DNA of 7,624 bases from a bacterium (GTDB lineage: Bacteria > SM23-31 > JAUVVT01): contig JAUVVT010000068.1 in the NCBI GenBank assembly GCA_030604505.1, positions 1-7,624 of the forward strand, written 5' to 3'. Positions 1-5,541 of this stretch are shown one piece after another (within the stretch, counting starts at the first letter, position 1; each line of letters starts with the position of its first letter). The notes below the pieces were generated by a model that saw only the letters and a program-made list of their open reading frames with translations, had not been told where the DNA came from and ran no database searches. The position numbers were made by a program, and so were the translations under genes.

Positions 1-1
1 G

Positions 2-1078
2 CTGATGGGGCCCGGTCCTTCAGATGTAAATCCGCGCGTATTGAAGGCAATGTCCTATACCACGATCGGGCATTTGGATGGTCAGTTCTTGGAAATTCTC
101 AACGATATTCGCGAAATGCTTCAGACCGTTTTTAAGACAAAAAACCAACTAACTCTTGCCGTCAGCGGTACGGGATCTTCAGGGATGGAAACATGCGTAG
201 TAAACCTTATTGAGCCTGGAGACAAGATATTAGTATGCATTGCTGGTATTTTTGGCATGCGAATGAAGGATGTTGCTGAGCGCTCAGGTGCACAGGTTTC
301 AGTTATTGAAGTTCCGTGGGGTCAGGTTGTCACTGCTGAACAGGTTCAGAAAGCTATTGATGGGAATGGTCCGTTCAAAGTTGTTGGAATTGTCCAAGCG
401 GAAACCAGCACCGGTGCGGCACAGCCAATTGAAGAGATCAGTCGCGTTGTACACGATGCGGGCTCGCTGCTGCTGGTCGATACAGTCACGAGCCTTGGCG
501 GAATGGAAGTTGATGTTGATGGCTGGCAGATCGATGCCTGTTACAGCGGTACTCAGAAATGCCTTTCCTGTCCGCCGGGACTGGCGCCAGTGACTTTCAG
601 CCACGACGCTGAGGAGGTTATCAGCAATCGCAAAAGTAAGGTGCAAAGTTGGTATCTCGACATGAACATGGTTCGCCGTTATTGGGATTCTGAGCGGCTG
701 TATCATCACACGGCACCGATTAATATGAACTATGCGCTGCATGAAGCCCTGCGGATTATTCTGGAAGAAGGGCTGGAAGCGCGCTGGGAACGACACATGA
801 AGCAGCATAAAATATTGAAAGAAAAATTAGAAGCATTGGGTTTGGTCTATCTTGCTGATCCAAATCATCAACTACCGATGCTTAATGCCGTTGCAACACC
901 GGAAGAAATAGATGAATCGACAGTCCGCAAGCGTCTGCTCGACGAATATGCCATAGAGATAGGAGGCGGTCTGGGAGCATTTAAAGGCAGGGCATGGCGC
1001 ATAGGATTAATGGGAGAAAGTGCTACACAGAAGCATGTTGACTCCCTTATTTCTGCATTGGAAACGATTTTATCTTAA
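2..1078 (+). CDS. Class V aminotransferase, alanine/serine-glyoxylate type (5' end missing)
   Basis: A PLP-dependent fold-type I enzyme of the alanine-glyoxylate / serine-pyruvate aminotransferase family, which moves an amino group to glyoxylate to give glycine; probably cytoplasmic. Counting from the ATG at position 5, it shows SGTGSSGMET (54-63, the cofactor phosphate region), DTVTSLGG (159-166, with the Asp expected to contact the PLP ring nitrogen), SGTQK with the presumed Schiff-base Lys185 followed by a PPG turn, PINMNYALHEAL (238-249) and AWRIGLMG (330-337), whose Arg332 matches the substrate-carboxylate Arg of the family. The frame is open to the left edge, and the family motif normally reads LLxGPGPS, so the ATG at 5 is likely internal and a short N-terminus is missing. 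The C-terminus is complete. Related enzymes use 2-aminoethylphosphonate or other donors, so the amino donor is uncertain; nearby glycolate oxidase genes favour glyoxylate as acceptor. It is separated from the next gene by 386 bases and may be its own unit. Confidence 0.88.
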   Translation: MMGPGPSDVNPRVLKAMSYTTIGHLDGQFLEILNDIREMLQTVFKTKNQLTLAVSGTGSSGMETCVVNLIEPGDKILVCIAGIFGMRMKDVAERSGAQVSVIEVPWGQVVTAEQVQKAIDGNGPFKVVGIVQAETSTGAAQPIEEISRVVHDAGSLLLVDTVTSLGGMEVDVDGWQIDACYSGTQKCLSCPPGLAPVTFSHDAEEVISNRKSKVQSWYLDMNMVRRYWDSERLYHHTAPINMNYALHEALRIILEEGLEARWERHMKQHKILKEKLEALGLVYLADPNHQLPMLNAVATPEEIDESTVRKRLLDEYAIEIGGGLGAFKGRAWRIGLMGESATQKHVDSLISALETILS

Positions 1079-1089
1079 TCATTAAGCAA

Positions 1090-1128
1090 GGAAAATTCGG
1101 AAGCAAAATAGTACTGATAAAATTTTCC
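1090..1128 (+). terminator. Weak possible terminator after the aminotransferase
   Basis: A perfect 8-base inverted repeat (GGAAAATT at 1090-1097 and AATTTTCC at 1121-1128) begins 12 bases after the aminotransferase stop codon. The loop is 23 bases, the stem is AT-rich and no T-run follows, so it is a poor intrinsic terminator. It is the only candidate close to the stop. Confidence 0.2.
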
Positions 1129-1222
1129 ATAAAAATTCTGATATTCATCCCGGCTGATACTTCTGAGGCAAATCTTCTGTTGATTAAAAGATCCCCTGCC
1201 AATAGAGATTCCAGTTTAACTA

Positions 1223-1249
1223 TCAGATCTGACCTGAATTGATGTCAGA
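1223..1249. repeat. Palindrome overlapping a small stem-loop
   Basis: TCAGATCTGA at 1223-1232 is a perfect 10-base palindrome. It overlaps the left arm of a second inverted repeat, TCTGAC (1228-1233) with GTCAGA (1244-1249), which has a 10-base loop. A 4-base stem with a TTCA loop (AGGC/GCCT, 1249-1260) follows at once. This could be a regulator site or RNA structure upstream of the permease promoters, but palindromes this short also arise by chance. Confidence 0.25.
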
Positions 1250-1269
1250 GGCTTCAGCCTATCGAAGTG

Positions 1270-1293
1270 AAGGGAAAATATCTATTTTCCTTT
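1270..1293. promoter_or_regulatory. AT-rich inverted repeat overlapping a -35 box: candidate operator
   Basis: Arms of 11 bases at 1270-1280 and 1283-1293 are complementary except for one G-T position (1272/1291), around a 2-base centre; the core arms are GGAAAATA and TATTTTCC. The last two bases of the right arm are the first two of the TTGACA box at 1292-1297. A dimeric regulator bound here would cover the -35 region. With only three T's after the stem it is unlikely to be a terminator. No regulator gene is visible in the window, so the binding protein is unknown. Confidence 0.4.
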
Positions 1294-1322
1294 GACATCG
1301 ATTTATCATGCATTTCTATAAT
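1292..1322 (+). promoter_or_regulatory. Candidate sigma-70-type promoter P1 upstream of the permease
   Basis: TTGACA (1292-1297) and TATAAT (1317-1322) both match the housekeeping consensus exactly, but the spacer is 19 bases rather than the usual 16-18. Such long spacing usually weakens a promoter or makes it dependent on an activator. Transcription from here would give a leader of roughly 135 bases before the permease start. The overlapping inverted repeat suggests regulation. Confidence 0.4.
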
Positions 1323-1399
1323 TTCAGAAAGCTGGTTGAAAAGAGATTTTATTGTTCTATTGTTTCGTGTCTTAGATAAATAGAAGATCTTGAAAGGTA

Positions 1400-1428
1400 T
1401 TGCATTTATGACAAAATTTTTATATAAT
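1400..1428 (+). promoter_or_regulatory. Candidate sigma-70-type promoter P2, proximal to the permease
   Basis: TATAAT (1423-1428) is a perfect -10 box with a partial -35 box TTGCAT (1400-1405) at an ideal 17-base spacing. It sits in very AT-rich DNA, and the expected start would be about 30 bases upstream of the permease GTG, leaving room for the strong ribosome site. The AT-rich context makes a chance -10 match fairly likely, so P1 and P2 are alternatives or tandem promoters. Confidence 0.4.
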
Positions 1429-1464
1429 ATTTAAATTATACAATTGTAAAAAGGAGATTACCTT

Positions 1465-3159
1465 GTGAGTCTTACTCTTCAGACTTTTTTAGCCGTCTCC
1501 CCGATTCTGACTGCGGCGGTTTTACTGGTTGGTTTTCGTTTGCCCGCCAAAAAGGCAATGCCGGTGGTTTACATTGTAGCTGCCGTAATTGCCTTGACGG
1601 CTTGGGGTGTTTCCATCACCCGAATTATTGCCTCAACCATCCAGGGGCTTTTTATCAGTTTCGACCTCATTTATATTATTTTCGGTGCTATTCTGTTATT
1701 GAATACGCTTAAATATTCTGGTGCTATTACTACGATTCGTGCCGGCTTTACTAAGATCAGCGAGGATAGGCGAGTGCAGGTAGTAATCATAGCCTGGCTT
1801 TTCGGTTCCTTCATAGAAGGGGCATCCGGGTTTGGCACACCAGCGGCGATTGCTGCGCCGCTGATGGTTGCACTCGGCTTCCCGGCGATTGCTGCTGTTA
1901 TGATTGGTATGATGATTCAGAGTACACCGGTTACTTTCGGGGCGATAGGCACACCGATACTGATTGGTGTAAGGACAGGATTGGAAAATCCGGAGATTAA
2001 CTCAAAATTGGCAGCTGTCGGAACGGATTTTGAGAGTTATCTGCGTTTAATCACAACAGAATCAGCCATAATCCATGGTATCACCGGTACTTTGATGCCG
2101 CTAATTATGATAATAATGATGACCCGATTCTTTGGTAAAAATCGATCTTGGACAAAGGGACTCTCTATTACGCCTTTTGCGATTTTTGGCGGTTTAGCTT
2201 TTACTATTCCGTATACAATGATTGGAGTTTTTCTTGGACCTGAGTTCCCATCACTGCTGGGAGGATTGATTGGGTTAGCTATAGTGACTTATGCTGCTCA
2301 CAGGAAATTTTTGATACCGAAAGATACATGGGATTTTGCACCCGCAAGCGAGTGGAACCACGATTGGATGGGTAAGATAGAGATCAAGATTGATGCCCTG
2401 TCTGATAAAAAGATGTCAACTTGGCTCGCATGGATTCCGTATTTGTTGGTTGCACTTTTCCTTGTAATCAGCCGCTTGCCTCAACTACCGGTCGGCAGCT
2501 TTTTAAAATTGCTGACTATCGAATGGTCCAATGTTCTGGGTACGGATATTACAGCATCTACCAAGCCACTTTATCTGCCGGGTACTATTCTGATTGCTGT
2601 TGTTTTTATTACATTTTTAATGCACCGGATGGATATTGCAAGATTTCGTGCGTCATTTGCTGAATCCAGCAAGGTGCTTATGGGTGCTGGTTTTGTTTTG
2701 ATTTTCACCGTTCCAATGGTTCGTATTTATATTAATTCAGGCGTCAACAGTATGGAACTGCTTAGTATGCCTGTAGCAATGGCTGCGTGGGTTGCTGACA
2801 ATGTCGGCAGTGTATGGCCCATGTTTGCGCCATCTATTGGGGCTCTTGGCGCATTCATTGCCGGCAGCAACACAGTCAGCAACATGATGTTCAGTCAATT
2901 CCAGCACAGCGTTGCCGATAGTCTGCTGATTTCCGGCTCATTAGTCGTTGCTCTCCAGGCTGTTGGTGCTGCGGCTGGCAACATGGTTGCTATTCATAAT
3001 GTTGTAGCGGCATCTGCAACTGTTGGGCTTTTGGGGCAGGAGGGTGCGACTCTCCGTAAAACAATCTTGCCAACGATTTATTATCTTACAGTCGTTGGTA
3101 TTTTAGGATTGATTGCTATCTATGTATTAGGTGTTCCTGATCCATTGGTTAAAATGTAA
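1465..3159 (+). CDS. L-lactate/glycolate permease family transporter
   Basis: A 564-residue inner-membrane transporter of the lactate permease family (LctP/LldP/GlcA, TC 2.A.14), which brings in lactate, glycolate or similar 2-hydroxyacids with protons. Length and the many hydrophobic helices fit the family. Signature regions are GSFIEGASGFGTP (114-126), the following MIGMMIQSTPVTFGAIGTP stretch, and GAFIAGSNTVSNMMF towards the C-terminus (462-476), equivalent to the TGSDTSSN-type motif of E. coli LldP but with AGSNTVSN instead. The start is GTG with AAGGAG at 1451-1456, eight bases upstream; the overlapping TTG at 1463 runs straight into TGA and is not usable. Two promoter-like sites precede it. 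Glycolate oxidase genes downstream make glycolate or lactate the best substrate guess, and E. coli has a GlcA permease of this family in its glc locus. Base composition is richer in G+C than in the genes that follow. Confidence 0.92.
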   Translation: MSLTLQTFLAVSPILTAAVLLVGFRLPAKKAMPVVYIVAAVIALTAWGVSITRIIASTIQGLFISFDLIYIIFGAILLLNTLKYSGAITTIRAGFTKISEDRRVQVVIIAWLFGSFIEGASGFGTPAAIAAPLMVALGFPAIAAVMIGMMIQSTPVTFGAIGTPILIGVRTGLENPEINSKLAAVGTDFESYLRLITTESAIIHGITGTLMPLIMIIMMTRFFGKNRSWTKGLSITPFAIFGGLAFTIPYTMIGVFLGPEFPSLLGGLIGLAIVTYAAHRKFLIPKDTWDFAPASEWNHDWMGKIEIKIDALSDKKMSTWLAWIPYLLVALFLVISRLPQLPVGSFLKLLTIEWSNVLGTDITASTKPLYLPGTILIAVVFITFLMHRMDIARFRASFAESSKVLMGAGFVLIFTVPMVRIYINSGVNSMELLSMPVAMAAWVADNVGSVWPMFAPSIGALGAFIAGSNTVSNMMFSQFQHSVADSLLISGSLVVALQAVGAAAGNMVAIHNVVAASATVGLLGQEGATLRKTILPTIYYLTVVGILGLIAIYVLGVPDPLVKM

Positions 3160-3190
3160 TCGGCACTGATACCGTTATAAAATTAAAAAC

Positions 3191-3207
3191 ATCTATTAAA
3201 AATAGAT
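3191..3207. repeat. Perfect 7-base inverted repeat upstream of ccmC
   Basis: ATCTATT (3191-3197) and AATAGAT (3201-3207) flank an AAA centre, ending three bases before the ccmC ribosome site AGAGG (3210-3214). It could be a small RNA hairpin that affects ccmC translation, or an operator. It lacks a GC stem and T-run, so it is not a convincing terminator between permease and ccmC. Confidence 0.35.
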
Positions 3208-3219
3208 TTAGAGGTTATT

Positions 3220-3936
3220 TTGGAGAATAATGAAAATATGATTTTTCGAAAAGGGAATAGCTTCAGTTTTTATATATTTTCTGTATTGACTTTATTGAGT
3301 ATGCTTGCGGCTCTCTATTTAATTTTTTTCTACGCACCTGTTGAGAAAACAATGGGAGTAGTTCAGAAAATATTTTATTTTCATGTCCCGTCTGCATGGA
3401 TTTCCTTCCTTGCTTTCTTTGTTGTTTTTTTATACAGTATTATTTACCTGATAAAAAAAAACAAACATCAAGATATAATAGCATCTTCTGCTGCTGAGAT
3501 CGGTATTGTTTTTTGCAGCTTAGTGCTCATTACCGGTCCTATCTGGGCTAAAAAGGCATGGGGGATTACTTGGACGTGGGATGCTAAATTAACATCCGCG
3601 GCCGTATTGTGGTTGATTTATATATCTTATTTGCTGCTTAGAAACTATGTTTATGACGAATCAAAGAAGGCAAATCTTTCTGCAGTAGTGGGAATTATTG
3701 GATTTATTGATGTTCCTCTCGTGTATATGTCAACAAGATGGTGGAGGACACAGCATCCGGGACCTGTGATAAGCGGCGGCGAAAATTCCGGGCTTGATCC
3801 GAAAATGATGTTAACTTTTATTGTTTGTTTGACTGCTTTTACTATGCTTTTCTTTTTCATTCTTTTGCTTAGAGTTTCAATTGAAAAGACTAAAGATGAA
3901 GTAGAGTATTTGTATAAGGCAGTCTCTGAAAAATAA
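3220..3936 (+). CDS. ccmC: Cytochrome c maturation protein CcmC (heme transfer to CcmE)
   Basis: An integral inner-membrane protein of System I cytochrome c biogenesis; in this family it binds heme on the periplasmic side and delivers it to the chaperone CcmE. At 238 residues with about six hydrophobic segments (near 14-35, 55-78, 88-108, 124-142, 153-171 and 196-220) it has the usual CcmC size. The WWD heme-handling motif reads WGITWTWDAKLT (114-125), flanked by the two conserved histidines of the family at His55 (FYFHVPSAW) and His179 (RTQHPG). The start chosen is TTG at 3220 with AGAGG at 3210-3214, five bases away; the in-frame ATG at 3238 (six codons later) is an alternative with a less well placed GGAG. 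The ATG at 3230 is out of frame. The related CcsA/CcmF proteins share the WWD motif but are usually larger. It is followed by a CcmD-like gene, the normal partner order; ccmA, ccmB and ccmE are not in the window. Confidence 0.92.
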   Translation: MENNENMIFRKGNSFSFYIFSVLTLLSMLAALYLIFFYAPVEKTMGVVQKIFYFHVPSAWISFLAFFVVFLYSIIYLIKKNKHQDIIASSAAEIGIVFCSLVLITGPIWAKKAWGITWTWDAKLTSAAVLWLIYISYLLLRNYVYDESKKANLSAVVGIIGFIDVPLVYMSTRWWRTQHPGPVISGGENSGLDPKMMLTFIVCLTAFTMLFFFILLLRVSIEKTKDEVEYLYKAVSEK

Positions 3937-3971
3937 TGATTAAAATATATAATTTATTTGGAGTATAAATT

Positions 3972-4118
3972 ATGAGTTATTTATTTACAGCATATTCAAT
4001 TATCTGGATTGCTTTGTTTATTTATATTTTCAGTATATTTTCAAGGCAGAAAAAATTGTTTAAAGAAATTGAGAATTTAAAGCAGATTATAAAAGAAAAA
4101 AAATCGGGAGCGGCATAA
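3972..4118 (+). CDS. ccmD: CcmD-like small membrane protein
   Basis: A 48-residue protein with an N-terminal membrane helix (about 4-23, YLFTAYSIIWIALFIYIFSI) followed by a basic segment (RQKK, 25-28) and a short charged helix (KEIENLKQIIKEKK). This is the layout of CcmD: an aromatic-rich helix starting near an Ala-Tyr, then an Arg and a Lys-rich amphipathic tail. In System I, CcmD helps release heme-loaded CcmE from the CcmABC complex. Position directly after ccmC is the classical one and is the strongest support, since CcmD proteins are too short and variable for motif proof. GGAG at 3960-3963 lies eight bases before the ATG. The stop is only three bases ahead of the glcD start, so translation of the two is probably coupled. 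Genes this small are easily left out of annotations. Confidence 0.8.
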   Translation: MSYLFTAYSIIWIALFIYIFSIFSRQKKLFKEIENLKQIIKEKKSGAA

Positions 4119-4121
4119 AAT

Positions 4122-5519
4122 ATGTTGGATAGCAGAGTAATTGAGAAATTAGAATTCGTGGTTGGGAAAGAATATGTAATTAAGGATTTAAATGAATTAA
4201 TTGTTTTTGAATGCGACGGATTTACTTTGGACAAGTCTGCACCTGAAGCCGCAATATTTCCAGGAAATACTGAGGAGGTTTCCGAGATAGTAAGGATATT
4301 ATATGATGAGAATATTCAGTTCACTTCAAGAGGTGCAGGAACAGGCTTAAGCGGAGGTTGCCTGGCTTCAAAAGGAGGTGTGATTATATGTTTATCGCGA
4401 ATGAATAGAATACTTGAAATCGATTATAAAAATGGGACTGCGATTGTAGAGTCAGGAGTTATTAATTTACAGCTTACAAATAAAACTTCAAAAAATGATT
4501 ACTTTTTTGCGCCTGATCCCTCGAGTCAGATGGCAAACACAATTGGTGGGAATGCAGCTACAAATGCAGGTGGACCCCATACATTGAAATATGGTTCTTC
4601 GATAAATCATGTATTTGGGTTGGAAGTAGTTTTATCAGACGGAAGTATTAAGCAATTTGGCGGCAAAGTAGAAGATATTAATGGATTTGATTTAACAGGT
4701 TTGATAATTGGTTCAGAGGGGACTTTAGGAATTATTACAAAATTGATAGTTAAGATTTTACATATTCCTGAAGGAGTCAAAACGTTTCTTGCAAATTTTG
4801 GAAGTATGTATAATGCTACAAAATCCTGTTCTGAAATAATTTCTTCCGGCATTATACCTGCCGCCATGGAAATAATTGACTACGTAATGCTGAGTGCTCT
4901 TAAGAAAGCATTTGATTTTGAATTTTCTGAGAATGCAAAGGCTCTGCTTATTATTGAGATTGATGGTATTAAGCAGGGAATGGATAGAATGGGAGAGAAG
5001 ATAATAAATATATGTAATAAAAATAATGCTCTTGAAGTTAAAGTAGCTAAAGATGATGAAGAAAGAACTCTTTTATGGGCAGCAAGAAAAAGTGCTTTTG
5101 GTGCAGTTGGAAGAATTTCTCCGAATTATTTAACGAATGACGGAGTAGTTCCAAGGACTAAAATCCCAGAAATGATAGAATATGTTTATGAAGTTGGGGA
5201 AAAATATTCACTGAAAATTGCTAATACTTTTCATGCAGGAGATGGAAATATTCATCCTTTAATAATGTATGATGAAAGGAATCCTGATCAAGTTGACAGG
5301 ACATTTCGTGCTGCTGCTGAAATTATGAAAAAATGTATCGAGTTTAGCGGTACTATCTCCGGTGAGCATGGGATAGGCACTTATAAAAAGAAATATATGA
5401 AGTGGATTTTTTCAGAAAATGATATTAAATTTATGAGAAGCATAAAAAAAATCTTTGATCCCAGGGGATTAAGCAATCCGGGTAAGATTTTTGACTTACT
5501 TTCTTTGAAAAGAAAATAG
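4122..5519 (+). CDS. glcD: Glycolate oxidase subunit GlcD / FAD-linked D-2-hydroxyacid dehydrogenase
   Basis: A 465-residue flavoprotein of the VAO/PCMH family that oxidises glycolate to glyoxylate, or D-lactate to pyruvate, and is the catalytic subunit of the GlcDEF complex. The N-terminal FAD domain carries GAGTGLSGG (71-79), PDPSSQ (131-136), IGGNAATNAGG (141-151) and GSEGTLGIIT (197-206). The C-terminal cap has HAGDGNIHP (371-379, with the paired histidines typical of the active site) and GEHGIG (414-419), then FDP (from 445) and the closing NPGKIF. All key family residues seem present. It has no signal peptide. GGGAG at 4106-4110, inside the end of the ccmD-like gene, gives a ribosome site at a rather long spacing of 11. 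D-lactate dehydrogenases of the same family (Dld/GlcD type) cannot be told apart by motifs; the glcE and glcF partners downstream favour the three-subunit glycolate oxidase or a similar D-2-hydroxyacid complex. The DNA is markedly AT-rich. Confidence 0.93.
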   Translation: MLDSRVIEKLEFVVGKEYVIKDLNELIVFECDGFTLDKSAPEAAIFPGNTEEVSEIVRILYDENIQFTSRGAGTGLSGGCLASKGGVIICLSRMNRILEIDYKNGTAIVESGVINLQLTNKTSKNDYFFAPDPSSQMANTIGGNAATNAGGPHTLKYGSSINHVFGLEVVLSDGSIKQFGGKVEDINGFDLTGLIIGSEGTLGIITKLIVKILHIPEGVKTFLANFGSMYNATKSCSEIISSGIIPAAMEIIDYVMLSALKKAFDFEFSENAKALLIIEIDGIKQGMDRMGEKIINICNKNNALEVKVAKDDEERTLLWAARKSAFGAVGRISPNYLTNDGVVPRTKIPEMIEYVYEVGEKYSLKIANTFHAGDGNIHPLIMYDERNPDQVDRTFRAAAEIMKKCIEFSGTISGEHGIGTYKKKYMKWIFSENDIKFMRSIKKIFDPRGLSNPGKIFDLLSLKRK

Positions 5520-5541
5520 GCAAAGAAACTTTACTAATAAT

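Larger units (their letters stand above)
1079..1464. other. Non-coding gap between aminotransferase and permease
   Basis: This 386-base stretch has no open frame longer than about 23 codons on the + strand with a plausible ribosome site. It becomes AT-rich towards the permease. It holds an 8-base inverted repeat soon after the aminotransferase stop, a 10-base perfect palindrome (1223-1232), a small stem-loop (1228-1249), a long AT-rich inverted repeat (1270-1293), and two promoter-like sites (1292-1322 and 1400-1428). Its length and content suggest that the permease has its own regulated promoter. Confidence 0.7.

Noticed and set aside
299..808. Antisense open frame of 169 codons opposite the aminotransferase
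   Set aside because: It lies wholly inside a gene with intact motifs, and its translation shows no recognisable domain; it is a shadow frame.
1270..1293. The AT-rich inverted repeat read as a terminator
   Set aside because: The stem is mostly A-T, the loop is only two bases, only three T's end the arm, and the nearest upstream gene stops almost 200 bases earlier; an operator role fits better.
1242..1295. 17-codon frame starting at ATG 1242
   Set aside because: It has no Shine-Dalgarno site, is very short, and runs through the inverted repeat and promoter region.
1308..1379. 23-codon frame (ATG at 1308) in the gap before the permease, as a possible leader peptide
   Set aside because: No ribosome site precedes it, it overlaps the P1 -10 box so the P1 transcript would lack its start, and it has no runs of a regulatory amino acid.
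1391..1410. Sigma-54-type promoter (GG and TTGC elements) upstream of the permease
   Set aside because: GG at 1396-1397 and GC at 1402-1403 are four bases apart, not the ten needed for -24/-12 spacing.
1408..1434. Eight-codon frame starting at ATG 1408
   Set aside because: It overlaps the P2 promoter boxes, is minimal in length and is expected by chance in AT-rich DNA.
3160..3180. Intrinsic terminator right after the permease
   Set aside because: Only a 3-base CGG/CCG stem is found and no T-run follows, so read-through into ccmC seems possible.
4607..4867. Antisense open frame opposite glcD
   Set aside because: It is fully within the FAD domain of glcD and has no recognisable features of its own.
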